Positions 38,943-49,394 are shown, counted from the stretch's first letter. The stretch: 64,000 nucleotides of DNA from Prorocentrum cordatum (GCA_963575745.1 CAUYUJ010019349.1:27501-91500), one strand, 5' to 3'. The notes: generated by a model from the sequence alone, not told the origin. Made by a program: numbers and translations.

Positions 38943-39135
38943 GCCCTCCTCCTCCTCCTCCTCCTCCTCCTCCTCCTCCTCCTGGTCCTCCTCCTCCTCT
39001 TCTTCGTCCGCGTCCTCGTCCTCATCGTCGTCGTCGTCGTCCGCCTCCTTCTCCTCCACCACCTCCTCCTCTTCCTCCTTTTCCTCCTCCTCCTTCTCCT
39101 CCTCCTCCTCCTCCTCCTCCTCCTCCTCCTCCTCG
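38943..39135 (+). repeat. CTC / TTC / GTC triplet tract
   Basis: CTC blocks with CGTCGTCGTCGTC and TTC interruptions, pyrimidine-rich on this strand. Confidence 0.93.
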
Positions 39136-39387
39136 AGTTTGAATGAGCGGAGCTTGCAGAGGTCTTGGGGGGCTCAGACGGCATGCAAAATCCGCCGCCG
39201 CGCTTGTGCGGCACTGGCGTGCTGTGTGGTAGGGTTCGTGGACGCCCCCCTCACGAAGGTCCTTGAGCGCCCCGAGGCCCCTTACTTGTGGGCGCGTTGA
39301 GGCAGCTTCCCCAGGACCCAGGCTTTGGGCACGGATGCCGACTTGCAGCAGGCAGCTGGATTGTCAATGAACGTGTTCACACAGCCC
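39136..39387. other. Unassigned flank
   Basis: No gene recognised. It leads into the GCCGCAGGCGCC array. Confidence 0.4.
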
Positions 39388-40225
39388 CGCCGCAGGCGCC
39401 GATGTGCTGTTGTAGAGTCAGTGGATGCTGGATCGGGGGAATGGCACGAGGACGCTTTCCCAAACCAATGTGAGCAAGCCCGCCGCAGGCGCCGATTTGC
39501 GTGCTCTGACAAGTTCACCGCGGGGGGGATCGCTGGTGGGCTACCTAGAACGAATGCAAAAACAGCCCGCCGCAGGCGCAGAAGTTTTGGCTTGTTCAAT
39601 GGACGCAGCTTGGGTCGCGGGTGGGTCGCGGGCTCTCCATCTCCACTTGGAAGGAGTTCAAAAACAGCCCGCCGCAGGCGCCGAAAAAATTGCTTTGTAC
39701 ACTGAACGCGGTTTGGGTCGCAGGTTCTCCACCTGGAACGAATGCCAAAGAAAGCCGCCGCAGGCGCCGAAGCTTTGGCTTGTTCAGTGAACGCAGTTTG
39801 GGTCGCGGGTGGGTCGCGGGCTCTCCATCTCCACCTGGAAGGAGTTTATATATATAAAGAAAAGAAAAAAAACAAAACAAAAAACAAAAAAACAAACAAA
39901 AAAAAAAAAAAAAAAAAAAAAAAAACGCCGCAGGCGCCGAACATTTTGATTTGTACAGTGAACGCGGTTTGGGTCGCAGGTTCTCCACCTGGAACGAATG
40001 CCAAAGAAAGCCGCCGCAGGCGCCGAAGTTTTGGTTTGTTCAGTGAACGCAGTTTGGGTCGCGGGTGGGTAGCGGGCTCTCCATCTCCACCTGGAAAGAG
40101 TTCAAAAACAGCCCGCCGCTGGCGCCGAACATTTTTATTTGTACACTGAACGCGGTTTGGGTCGCGGGTGGGTCGTAGGTTCTCCACCTGGAACGAATGC
40201 AAAAGAAGCCCGCCGCGGGCGCCGC
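39388..40225 (+). repeat. Tandem array with CGCCGCAGGCGCCGA motif
   Basis: The motif occurs at 39388, 39481, 39568, 39670, 39756, 39926, 40012, 40114 and 40211. Regular spacings alternate between about 86 and 102 bp. Between motifs are TTTTGGCTTGTTCA(A/G)TG, AACGC(A/G)G(T/C)TTGGGTCGC and either TTCTCCACCTGGAACGAATG or CTCCATCTCCACCTGGAA. Two unit types alternate, making a dimeric higher-order repeat. Frames through it (PAAGAEVLA-like) are repeat artefacts. Confidence 0.88.
39847..39925 (+). repeat. TATA/poly-A insertion within the array
   Basis: After GGAGTT, where other units continue CAAAAACAGCC, this unit has TATATATATAAAGAAAAGAA followed by A/C-rich sequence and about 26 A before CGCCGCAGG. 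It is either a slipped A-tract expansion or the A-tail of a retroposed fragment. Confidence 0.75.
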
Positions 40226-40506
40226 AAATTTTGGGTGGGTCGCGGGGTGGGTCGCGGGTGGGTCGCGGGTGGGTCGCGGTGGGTCGCAGGTGGGTCGCGG
40301 GTGGGTTCCGGGGTGGATCGTGGGTGGGTCGCGGGTGGGTCGCTGGTGGGTCGCGGGTGGGTCGCCAGGGGGTTCTCGGGGTGGGTCGCGGGCGGATCGC
40401 GGGGTGGGTCGCGGGGGGGTCGCGGGTGGATCGCGGGTGGGTCGCGGGGTGGGTCGCGGGTGGGTCGCGGGGTGGGTCGCGGGTGGGTCGCGGGGCGGGT
40501 CGCGGG
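40226..40506 (+). repeat. GGGTCGCGGGT minisatellite
   Basis: About 27 degenerate units of GGGTCGCGGGT or GTGGGTCGCG, apparently expanded from the TTGGGTCGCGGGTGGGTCGC motif inside the neighbouring array. Confidence 0.93.
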
Positions 40507-40620
40507 CAACAACAACAGCAACAACAACAGCAACAGCAACAGCAACAGCAACAACAACAGCAACAACAACAACAGCAACAGCAACAGCAACAGCCACAAC
40601 AACAACAACAACAACAAGAA
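40507..40620 (+). repeat. CAA/CAG microsatellite
   Basis: Mixed CAA and CAG units adjoining the GGGTCGC minisatellite. The plus frame reads poly-Gln and then continues into a Ser-rich frame to about 41163 with no recognised domain. Confidence 0.93.
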
Positions 40621-41488
40621 TCCGCATCGCGGAACTCCACTTCAGCCACGCACCCAGGGACAGTGAATGACCGTTCGGTTCAGCCCTCTTCACTCGGATC
40701 ATATCGAGAAGAAGTCCAGAGGCTATGTGTTGTTGCCAGCGCTGGCAGCAGCTCGTCAGACCAGAGCGGACATTCCTCCCAGCCTTCCGTGCCTGTACAG
40801 GGCGGGCGAGGCGATGTACCCATGGGAAGCGGCCCCGCCACTTCTGCTGCTCACGAAGAGGCCGCCGGCCCTGCCGTGGCGCCATCGTCGCGCGAGGGAA
40901 GGAGGGCCTCGGGCTGCGGCCTCGCCACGGATCGCGCGCCTGCCAAATCCGCACAGAGTGGACGAGGCACTGCACCCGCGGGAGGTCCCCCCACCATCCT
41001 TGTGGCCCTCGAGGTGCTCGGGAGTCCAGGCCAGGATTCCAGACAGGCGCTGGGACGTGCTGCGGAAGCTCTTCGTGTCGACGAGGACGGTTGCCCCCTG
41101 ACTGCGGGTCCTCGGAACCATAACGACGCAGGTTTGGCTAGTGTTGATCGCTTCGAGGGGTAAGCCCTGCCTGCGGCCGTGTGGCCAGGCGAGACGTCAC
41201 TTTCACCTGGCGCCCCTCTCTCTCATTCCCGTTTTTTTGTCGTCCTTCCTGGCGTTGCTGGGGACGCGCAGTCAGCCCTAGAACTCGGTCCGAGGGGCTC
41301 CGCCAGTGCATGGACGACTCTCTGCCACATCTTCCGCCCCCAGTCCAGATGTAGCTTGGCCCCTTGGCCTCGTGTGCTTGTGTGAGGGGCCACCCCGCCA
41401 TGGATCTCTGCGACGGGTCTCGCTCTGGGCGCCCCGTCACGCCCTCGGCTGGGCCCCACGGTGGTTCGTTCCACTAGCAGTGGCTTGG
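40621..41488. other. No gene recognised
   Basis: All three plus frames are partly open and none has a recognised domain. Confidence 0.35.
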
Positions 41489-41585
41489 AGGAGGAGGGGG
41501 AGGAGGAGGAGGAGGAGGAGGAGGAGGAGGAGGAGGAGGAGGAAGAGGAGGAGAATGAGGAGGAGGAGGAGGAGGAGGAGGAGGA
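41489..41585 (+). repeat. GGA microsatellite
   Basis: About 97 bp of GGA units with GAA and GAATGAG interruptions. Confidence 0.95.
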
Positions 41586-42389
41586 AGGCCATTTTCTTTG
41601 TTGCGCCCTCTGTGCGTCGCCGGTAGGGGCGAGCCACACGCCCCCCGCTCCCTGGTCTCTGCTCGGGCGTGTCTCTGGAGGGGCCGCCCGACGTCAGGAT
41701 TTCTGTCGGGCTCTCCCAGCGCAGCTGCCTCCATCGTGCGGCAGCGGAGTGGTACAGGTCTCCCTGTAGCCACTCCAGAACACCCATCGGGCGTTGAGAG
41801 TAGGTATTCGTGGATTCCCAGATTCCGATCTACTTTCAGCGCCTTCCTACTTCAATGATCGAGTGGCTTCACCTTTTCTGTCCTCAGAGGGCGGACGGAA
41901 CCCAATCTACGTTCAACGCCTTCCTACTTCATGTTTCTACATACCGACCGAATGGGTACAGATCGTCGCTGCAACCTGTGCCTGCACGGCCGATGCTCTC
42001 TCCTAGGCCATTTGTCGCAGCTGCTGGAGCCTCACAGGCAAAAATTCTCCCCCTCCTCATCCTACCCCCCCTCCCTCCACTTGCTCCTGTGCTCCTGATG
42101 GCTCGGGTGTCTGTCAGACGCAGCCGCTTCCCCCAGGGGGGCCTGGTAGGGCCCCCCTAGGGGAGTAGAAGAAAAGAGAAAATTTGGGAAGCGAAGTCCG
42201 AGGGAAGAGACGTCAAGTCGGCGGAGGGAGGAGTAAAGCAGAGTGCGGAGATGCGCAGATTTGAAAAGGGGCGTGGCGGCGCAGAGGTGGCAGGCGGCGT
42301 GGCTGGGGCGTGCGAGCGGCGAAGGTGGCAGTGCGGAGACTATTCCGCGGGGCCCTCTGTGGGGTGCCGCGTGCTGGTAACGTGGCGGC
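41586..42389. other. No gene recognised
   Basis: Two similar segments, TCTACTTTCAGCGCCTTCCT and TCTACGTTCAACGCCTTCCT, at about 41830 and 41909. Otherwise unassigned. Confidence 0.4.
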
Positions 42390-43010
42390 GGCGCCGGCCA
42401 CGCTCGCGAAAATAGATAAGAGAAAGGCCTCACCCCCTGCACATAGGAATGCAGCCGATGCAGGAGAAGGCGGTGGCGGCTTGGGGGGGGTCCACCGTGC
42501 GCGGGGGTGGTTTCTGCCATCCGCGGTGGTCGGGTGCGTCGTGGTTTGCTGACCCCCCCCACCGCCATGAACCTCTCCGACCCCCACCCCTGCATAGAGT
42601 ACTGGCCGCGGGCGTTGGCTGCAGCCGCGGCCGCCCTGACCCTCGCCAGGACGGCCCGCGGCGAGGTCCTTCCCACCGCGTCCCCGCATCTCTACACCCC
42701 GCCTGCCCCACCACAAGAGGAGGGTGTGAGAAGGTTAGGTGAGTGCGGTGGCAGGAGATGGGGCTCCAGGAAGGTGAGCCAGAAGGTGGGGAAGGTTGTA
42801 GGTTGGTGGGGGCCTATCACATATGACTCACTTGCAATCGCTTGAGAGTGATCGCAGTCGCCACTGATGTTCTCGCCGTACTGTGCTGCCTGTGCCAGTG
42901 GTGTGTCTGAATTGGGTGACATAGCCCCGTAGAGACCCACACTGATCGCAGTCGCCCGCCACTGATGTACATGCCGTATGTTGCTGCCGTAGAGGAGGTG
43001 GAGTCCCGTA
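42390..43010 (+). repeat. Dispersed 650-770-bp repeat, copy 2
   Basis: Collinear with 20950-21720 but without that copy's hairpin and minisatellite. It carries GGCCTCACCCCCTGCACATA, TTGGGGGGGGTCCACCGTGC and CCAGGACGGCCCGCGG, and two ACACTGATCGCAGTCGCC-type units near its right end. Confidence 0.75.
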
Positions 43011-43564
43011 CCACCAGCTATGCTGCTTCCGTTGCACGGTGGGTGCGTACGTGTTTGTAATAGGATTGTGCCGAGAAAGGGAATGGGTGGGTATCAGCTG
43101 GTGGACCTGTCTGGTGCGTATCGAAAGAATGTGTGTGTGACGATATGTTGTCCCTGCCGTCGCAGGGGCCTTCTTCCATATCTGTCGGGGTGGGCGGGAG
43201 GGCGCTATTGGGCATGCCGCGCAACCCCTGTGGCGCGCTGAGGCCCGTTGCCATGTGGGCGGCCTCATCCTCGCCTCGGGGAGCCGTGGACCGCGCGGCT
43301 CGAGGACGAGGGCGGGCGGGGGGGCCCTCCTGTAGGGTTGCCGCCACCTCTGTCGCCAGGCGGCGAGGAGTGGGTTGGACGTGTCAGAGTCGTTCGAGGT
43401 GGTGCGCTTGTCCTCCTCCGGGCTTGTTTCCCCTGACGACACGCCGCTGGCTTCGTCGTCGTCGTGCTCGTGGGGGCAGTCCACGAGACTGTCGCGCGGG
43501 CTGTCGGCGAGGCCGTTGTGTGGGTCGGGTGGGGGGTCCCAGGGGGCGTCGTTGGCAGTCACTA
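43011..43564. other. No gene recognised
   Basis: Unassigned sequence right of the dispersed repeat. Frames lack domains. Confidence 0.35.
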
Positions 43565-44620
43565 TGGCCGCTTCCCCAGGTATGCCCCCCGCGGGCTCCC
43601 TCGCAGGGCATGCGGCCGCTCGGGACGCCGAGCTCGCCGCGGGGTGAGCGGCGCCAACTTGGTCTGGCCAGCGGCTCCTGCGGCCGCTTCCCCGGGTATG
43701 CCCCCCGCGGGCTCATGCGGCCACTCGGGGCGCTGCCGTCGTCGGGACCGTTGGGTGGGGGGTCGTGTTGGCCGTCGTGGAGGTCGTCGCGGGGTCCGTC
43801 GTGGAGGTCGTCGTGGGGGCCGTCGGGGGGGGTGGGCGGAGGCAGGCCTCTGCGGGGGACGTCGTGGGAGGCCGTCGCGGTGGTGGGTCGTGGGGGGCCG
43901 TCGTGGTGATGGGTCGGGTCGGGGCTTCTGTTGTCCCTGTGGCCGCTTCCCCGGGTATGCCCCCCCGCGGGCTCCCTCTCGGGGCAGGCGGCCACTCGGG
44001 ATGCCGAGCCCGCCGCGGGGCAGGCGGCGCCAGCCTTGGCCAGGCATGCGGCCACTCGGGGCGTTGCTGGGGGGGCGTGGGGATCCGTCGTGGGGGCCGT
44101 GGGGTAGTCGAGGGGGCGTTCGAGTCGTGGGGCAGTCGAGGGGGTTAGGTGCGGGCTCCAAAAGGTGGCCTTGGTTGTCTCTATGACCGCTTCCCCGGGG
44201 GTGCCCCCCAACGGGCTCCCTCTCATGACAGGCGACCACTCGGGATGTCGAGCCAGCCGCGGAACGGGGGGCGGAGGGCGCCCGCTGTGGGTTGTCCAGC
44301 GGCCCCTATGGCCGCTTCCCCGGGTATGCCCCCCACGGGCTCCCTCGAAGGGCATGCGGCCATTCGGGGCTCGGCTGGAGGGGTGTTCGGGTCGTGGTGC
44401 AGTCGGGGAACTCAGGTGTGGGGCTCCAGGGGGTGGCTTCGGCTGTCCCTCTGGCCGCGGGCTCCCTCTCAGGGCAGGCGGCCACTCCGGATGCCGAGCC
44501 CGCCGCGGGGCAGGCGGCGCCAGCTTTGGCCTGGCCAGCGGCCCCTATGACCGCTTCCCCGGGTATGCCCCCCACGGGCTCCCTCGCAGGGCATGCGGCC
44601 ACTCGGGTTGTGGCTGGGGG
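43565..44620 (+). repeat. Irregular cluster of CCGCTTCCCCGGGTATGCCC units
   Basis: Seven or eight copies of GGCCGCTTCCCCGGGTATGC, CCCCCGCGGGCTCCCTC, GGGCATGCGGCCACTCGGG, at spacings from about 95 to 260 bp (about 43568, 43681, 43942, 44183, 44310, 44550). GTCGTGG.GG.CCGT trinucleotide-like runs lie between. The minus strand reads GGHTRGSGHR-type repeats, a by-product. Confidence 0.75.
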
Positions 44621-45028
44621 GGCGTGGGGTCCGTCGTGGAAACCGTCGTGGGGACCGTGGGGCAAGGAGTTGTGGGGGTGTGGGTGGCAGGCGAAGGCGT
44701 CCTCCTCCTCCTCCTCCTCCTCCTCCTCCTCCTCCTCCTCCTCGTCCTCCTGGATGGGAGGCAGGGGAAGAACCCCGTCGTCGCCGTAATCGTCGTTGGC
44801 GTTGGGGTGGGTCTCGGTGGGGAAGGCTCCATTCTCGCCCTCTGGGTGCCAGCAGCCAGGCGGGCGAGCTGGGGCGAACACAGCAGCCTCCGGGTTGAGC
44901 TTGAAGGTGTCCGTCTGGGTGTTGGCGTTGGTGCACGCGTCAACGACGTTGGTATACCTGTATTGTTCTTGATGCCGGCGGTGATGAGCAGGGTTGTCAG
45001 TCAGGATCGTGGCCGAATCCTTGGCCAT
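44306..45028 (-). CDS. Uncertain minus-strand frame, N-terminal part protein-like
   Basis: ATG at 45028 opens a frame whose first 95 or so residues have balanced composition (MAKDSATILTDNPAHHRRHQ, DACTNANTQTDTFKLNPEAA). It then enters a 16-residue poly-Glu run from the CTC tract, followed by repeat-derived Gly/His/Arg text to 44306. The tail is therefore doubtful. Only the first part, possibly an exon, deserves attention. Further minus-strand protein-like pieces lie upstream at 45391-45588. No domain recognised. Confidence 0.25.
   Translation of the reverse strand: MAKDSATILTDNPAHHRRHQEQYRYTNVVDACTNANTQTDTFKLNPEAAVFAPARPPGCWHPEGENGAFPTETHPNANDDYGDDGVLPLPPIQEDEEEEEEEEEEEEEEDAFACHPHPHNSLPHGPHDGFHDGPHAPPATTRVAACPAREPVGGIPGEAVIGAAGQAKAGAACPAAGSASGVAACPEREPAARGTAEATPWSPTPEFPDCTTTRTPLQPSPEWPHALRGSPWGAYPGKRP
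44698..44745 (+). repeat. CTC microsatellite
   Basis: About 48 bp of CTC units. It supplies the poly-Glu run in the minus-strand frame at 44306-45028. Confidence 0.93.
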
Positions 45029-45325
45029 GTTGTTGCCTTTGCGCGCGGCTTAGGCGAGCCTCTGGTATGCTCTGGCGCTCTGGTGAGCCGCGCTCGGAAG
45101 CCTGGGCCCATCCGGGCCCGTAGGCTCGCAATTCGGGCGGTGCCTCTCGTAGCACACGTGGTAGTCCTTGGCGCAGGCTCCGTCGCGGGCGCCGCGGCCA
45201 CGTCCTTGCGCGGGCATGGCGCGGCCCTGCGCCTCGCCTGGCAGTCGCCCTTCTGCGGGACCCCCCGCCCCTGTGTCGAGAGGGACGGGGTGGAGGGGTC
45301 CACGCCCCCGAGTCGAGCAACGGCT

Positions 45326-45372
45326 CCTCCTCCTCCTCCTCCTCCTCCTCCTCCTCCTCCTCCTCCTCCTCG
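45326..45372 (+). repeat. CTC microsatellite
   Basis: About 47 bp of CTC units between minus-strand protein-like segments. Confidence 0.93.
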
Positions 45373-45390
45373 TCATCCTGCTCCTCGTCC

Positions 45391-45588
45391 TCATGATCCT
45401 CCTCCCGTTGCAACGCCTGGCAGAGATGCGTCGTCACAGCGCCGTTCCGGCTTGGCCCGTGGGTATACCCATCGAGCAGCGATTTCCCACCGATACCGTT
45501 GGTGCCGCATCGTGTACTCCTTTTGTAGCATCCTGGTGTCGCGACCACCTCTCAGGGTGGACGTCGTCGCCATCTCGTCGTAGCGCAC
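45391..45588 (-). CDS. Uncertain minus-strand protein-like fragment
   Basis: The frame reads MATTSTLRGGRDTRMLQKEY, then RWEIAARWVYPRAKPERRCD, with balanced composition and no triplet bias. Upstream, in another phase, about 45595-45790 gives INKISEIGFGNERSRDDQDI, so a frameshift or intron would be needed to join them. No family is recognised. It could be a decayed gene or retroelement fragment. Confidence 0.22.
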   Translation of the reverse strand: MRYDEMATTSTLRGGRDTRMLQKEYTMRHQRYRWEIAARWVYPRAKPERRCDDASLPGVATGGGS

Positions 45589-46389
45589 GTGTGCTGACGG
45601 GATTGCTTGAGATCGTCAATGTCTTGATCGTCGCGGCTCCTCTCGTTGCCGAAACCGATCTCGCTGATCTTGTTGATCTCGGCATCATCGCTGTTGTGAC
45701 CGCTCTGGCCGTGGAGCTTCACAATTCTGGCACTACTGCGAAGCCAGGATTGCCTACGAACTCTCTCGGACCGCAGAGCAGCAGGTTATGGTGGCACGGC
45801 GGCAGCAACGGTTGGGGAAGTTTGGGGTGGTTTTTCCTCGTTCGGCGCGTGTTGGGGGTTTGATGAGTGTGTGGGTCGCTTCAGGGGGGCTTGGCACCAG
45901 GGGAGAAACGACTTGGAGTACGGACTGCGATTGGGATGATGGTGCAGCGAGGTGACCAAGCTTGCGCTGAATTCCACAGGGTGAGGTTGGCAGGGGGGAG
46001 ACGGAAGACGATGTAATGGAGGACAGGTCTCGCGGAGTCCTGACCGTGCAGTACGGCTTGCTTCCACGAGACCGCTTGATTCGCCCACAGCTCATCTCGC
46101 ACGGTGGCTCTGAGGTGGGCCATTTGGAACCCTGCACTCACCCCGTCTGCTTCTCCCCCGTCCGTTCTCCCTGCTGCTGAGTTCGTTCTGCGGTGTTCTC
46201 TGCTTCTTGTTTGCCGTCCGCTGTCTTCCTTTGGCGAGTGCGCTCTTGGCGACTTTCGTGCGAAGTTCCTGGCTTGCCTGGCGGTCTTAGGCCTCGCGAC
46301 GTGTGGCCACTTGTGCAGTGGTCTTGCGATGGAAGGTGGAACCCTGCGCTCACAATACATGTTCGGAAAGCGATCGCCCACAGTCTTGG
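45589..46389. other. Unassigned, minus-strand frames in several phases
   Basis: Minus-strand text such as MAHLRATVRDELWANQAVSW (about 46120 downwards) looks protein-like but is broken by phase changes. No gene model could be built. Confidence 0.25.
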
Positions 46390-46510
46390 CATCGCTCGGA
46401 CGTGTGCATTTTTCCTTCGGCGAGGACCAGCGAGGAGCACCCTTGATCATTTGGAGAGAAAACCGCGCACGAAACCGGCAAAGACACAGGGACTGGACGC
46501 CCGAGCGATG
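46390..46510. mobile_element. 121-bp TIR element, copy 4
   Basis: Ends are CATCGCTCGGACGTG and GGACGCCCGAGCGATG. The interior matches the family, with ACCAGCGAGGAGCACCC and AAACCGCGCACGAAACCG variants. The left flank CTTGG is conserved. Confidence 0.88.
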
Positions 46511-46934
46511 GCGAGAGTGTGCCCCCGGGGCACGAGAGAAGGGCCCTGCCCACATGCGGCCCCCGCCCTGCCCCACTCTTCCGGCGAGGGAGGGAGGGAG
46601 GGAGGGGGAGGCCGATCGGGTCCAGGATCGGGATGCTTCGCCCTCCTCCTCCTCCTCCTCCTCCTCCTCCTCCTCCTCGATCTGGAACTCTCCGCGGAGC
46701 GTCCTGGAGCGCTCTGAGAAGGCTGCGGCGCCCCAAGGCAGCACTCGGGGCCGCCGGACCTCAGAGCTCCCCGGCCTGCCCCGATCCGACGCTGCACCGA
46801 TCCTGCGCCCGCTTCTGGAAGGGCCCTCGGAGGATCCAGGGGGCTCGGCGGCAGAGCCCCATCAGTCGTTAAGGGCTTAACGACTTCTGCCGTCCTTCGA
46901 CTCGCGTTGGAGCGGCCGCGAGTTGCTCGAACTT
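46511..46934. other. Unassigned with a CTC tract
   Basis: GGGAGG repeats lie at 46587-46605 and a CTC tract at 46638-46679. No gene recognised. Confidence 0.45.
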
Positions 46935-47045
46935 TCCCTGGAGATCTCTGGGTTTACCTGGATTTACCCGGATTTGTCTCGATGTACCTGGATTTACCTG
47001 GGTCTACCTTTATTTATCTGCATGTACCTGGATTTATCTGGCTCG
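46935..47045 (+). repeat. TACCTGGATTTA minisatellite
   Basis: About nine degenerate 12-bp units related to TACCTGGATTTA, A/T-richer than the surroundings. It gives artificial Tyr/Leu/Asp-rich peptides. Confidence 0.8.
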
Positions 47046-47186
47046 ATCCCCACAAGTCGATTGGCGAAAAGTCGACAAGCCCTTAGGGAATCAGGGCCCC
47101 CCAAACCAGAACACTGCTGACCAGGCCTTTGACAACAATCCGCCCGGAGAGAACGAAGGCTGTAGAGTCTCGGGCCCGCCGACGTC

Positions 47187-47621
47187 ATGGTCTGTCACAG
47201 TCCCCGCTTACGGGGCCATGGATTCCCCGCGCCCCCTGGCGCGGAGGACGCCCTCGACGGCGACGTGCTCCACAGGACGGTGAGCGGATTGGCGCCGCTG
47301 CCGCGCATCGGCGACAGCAAGGATCGGGGAAAGTTCCAAGGCAGGGATGTATCCATAACCACCGCTTGGAAGATCGATCTTCGGTACCTCGGCAGGCGGC
47401 GAATGTTAACAGATGCAGGCTTGAGGAAGGGGCGGGAGGGGCAAACATACCCATATGCCGAGGTCCCCCCATCGATCCCCCAGCGGTGTTTGTCTGAAGA
47501 AATCCTATCTATGCTCGGGGTCTTCGCAGATTCTCCCGGGCCAAGCCACGCCGATGCCTCTGGTTCTGCATTGGTGCGCCGCGCGCGCCTAGGAAGGGGT
47601 ACATTCCCATCGGTCCTTTGA
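47187..47621 (+). CDS. Hypothetical 144-residue protein
   Basis: ATG at 47187 to TGA at 47619-47621. Composition is balanced, with no triplet run (N-terminus MVCHSPRLRGHGFPAPPGAE; middle VSITTAWKIDLRYLGRRRML; end RARLGRGTFPSVL). No membrane segment, signal peptide or known motif is evident. It lies between the TACCTGGATTTA minisatellite and a dispersed repeat, with no recognised partner. Splice signals were not assessed convincingly, so it could be one exon or a chance frame in GC-rich DNA. Confidence 0.33.
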   Translation: MVCHSPRLRGHGFPAPPGAEDALDGDVLHRTVSGLAPLPRIGDSKDRGKFQGRDVSITTAWKIDLRYLGRRRMLTDAGLRKGREGQTYPYAEVPPSIPQRCLSEEILSMLGVFADSPGPSHADASGSALVRRARLGRGTFPSVL

Positions 47622-47649
47622 GGTGGGTGCTTATGAGTCCTCTGATTCC

Positions 47650-47757
47650 AATACAGTGGAGGCCCATGCCAAGAAACACCCTGCTTGCCTCCAGGGTGCC
47701 TTGGGTTTCTTGGATTTGGATGGTTTTGCTGTGGAAGGCGTGACGTTCCCACACCAG
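47650..47757 (+). repeat. Dispersed repeat, left half
   Basis: Matches 14851-14960: CCATGCCAAGAAACACCCTG, CTTGCCTCCAGGGTGCC, GGCGTGACGTTCCCACACCA. The right half is displaced to 48905-48990. Confidence 0.82.
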
Positions 47758-48075
47758 TTACGCTACCGAGGGAGCCCACATACTTCGTGTTAACCCTTGT
47801 GCTAGCATATGTAGCTAACGTGCAGCATGTGGATACTGTTGCTAGTCGCTGCCCTGTCGGTACCTTCGGCAACGTCCGCCACGCACCGACAGCCCAACAC
47901 GATTGTCGAACGCTCTCGTAACACACCGTATATTTGTGCGAAATACATTCAATCATAATGCTCGTCAAATTATCATCCTCTACGCAGGATCTCAACACTC
48001 AGAACGCGGCAATACGTGAACCTCCTCCCTCCTCCCGTCCTCCTTCGTCCACCCTTCCTCCATCCCACTCCAAGC
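47758..48075. other. Left part of the inserted 1.15 kb
   Basis: Ordinary A/T-richer sequence with no gene recognised. Confidence 0.4.
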
Positions 48076-48560
48076 TGTGGTGTCGAGGAAGTGCCACGCC
48101 TGCCGCGCTTTGCGAGCCCGCGACAGATAGCGCTCCCACCCGCAGCGCACCCCCTGTGGTGTCGAGGAAGTGCCACGCCTGCCACGCTTTGCAAACCCAC
48201 AGCGGATAGGAGGACCACTTGTGGTGTCGAGAAAGTGCCACGCCTGCCACGCTTTGCGAGCCCGCAACAGATAGGGGGACCCCTGCCAACGCACCCCCTG
48301 TGGTGTCGAGGAAGTGCCACGCTTGCCACGCTGTGCGAGCCCGCAACGGATAGGGGGGCCACCCCCAAGCACGCCTTGTGGTGTCGAGGAAGTGCCACGC
48401 CTGCCACGCTGTGCGAGCCCGCAATGGATAGGGGGACTACCCCCAGCGCACCCCCTGTGGAGTCGAGGAAGTACCACGCCTGCCACGCTTTGCGAGCCCG
48501 AACCCGATAGGAGGACCCCCCCCAGCGCACCCCCTTGTGGTGTCGAGAAAGTGCCGTCGG
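48076..48560 (+). repeat. Tandem array of a 79-bp unit
   Basis: Units start with TGTGGTGTCGAG at 48076, 48155, 48220, 48299, 48377, 48456 and 48536. All are about 79 bp except one of 65 bp. Each contains AAGTGCCACGCCTGCCACGC, TTTGCGAGCCCGCAAC and GATAGGGGGAC. Frames through it are spurious. Confidence 0.93.
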
Positions 48561-48561
48561 T

Positions 48562-48815
48562 GTGCCATATGTGTCTGTGGCTGTGTCTGTGTTTGTGTGT
48601 TTGTCTGTGTGTCTGCGTGTGTGTGACAGCGTGTGAGTGTGTATGTGTGTTTGTGTTTGCGCGATTATGTATATATACACATATATAGACGTGTGTGTGT
48701 GTGTGTGTGTGTATGTGTGTCTGTCTGTGTGGGTGCCTGTGTGTGTGTGTCTGTGTGTGTGCGTCTGTGTTTGTGTCGGTGTGTGTCTCTGTGTCTGTGT
48801 GTCTCTGTGTGTGAG
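48562..48815 (+). repeat. GT-rich microsatellite
   Basis: GT and GTCT units with a TATATATACACATATATA break at about 48670. The last 79-bp unit runs directly into it. Confidence 0.93.
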
Positions 48816-48904
48816 GAGAGGGAGAAAGAGGAGGTGAGGTGTGAGCTTCGCTGGTGGGGCGCGGGAGGGAAGAAAACGAGAACCCCGTTAAGCATATGGG
48901 AAAA

Positions 48905-48990
48905 GTCAATGGACGCCCTGGGGTCTCGGGGTTGGGTTTCTTGTGGAAGGTTTCTTCTGGTCGGGCCTCCAGCGTATACTTTGGGCGCCC
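48905..48990 (+). repeat. Dispersed repeat, right half
   Basis: Matches 14963-15046: CGCCCTGGGGTCTCGGG, TTTCTTGTGGAAGGTTTCTT, TGGTCGGGCCTCC. Confidence 0.8.
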
Positions 48991-49347
48991 CTCGATTTCA
49001 AGAGCCGAGCCGAGCAATGGTCCTGATTCACTCGCCCACGCCTTCCCGGCTTCGCGTTTCTTCCCGCCTCTTCCGACCGATGGGCGCTTGCGGGGGGGAA
49101 GGGTCCGTGCCGACCCCAGGGCCCCGGAAAGCCGCCAGCCCGCCAAAAGGGCAGGGCTGCGAAGCTTCGAGGGGGGGGGGGCCGCTCTTCGCGCCCCGTG
49201 GCCTGGGCCGCAGAGAGCTCCCCGTCTCCGCGGGGGCGGCGCGAGCGCGCGAGGACGGGGCGTGCGTCGCGAAGCGCGAGGTTGTGCGAGCCGGCGTGCG
49301 GGCAGGGGATCCGGCTGCAGAATTGGTCCGCCGCGGAATTAGCTGTT
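48991..49347. other. No gene recognised
   Basis: GC-rich. Frames open on several phases with no recognised domain. Confidence 0.35.
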
Positions 49348-49394
49348 CGTCGAATCTGCGACGAGAAGTCTACGCACGTGTCGCAGATTCGACG
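49348..49394. repeat. Perfect 15-bp inverted repeat
   Basis: CGTCGAATCTGCGAC is followed 17 bp later by its exact reverse complement GTCGCAGATTCGACG. Confidence 0.85.

Noticed and set aside
43384-44355. 323-codon minus-strand frame with GGHTRGSGHR repeats
   Set aside because: It is the reverse-strand reading of the CCGCTTCCCCGGGTATGC cluster.
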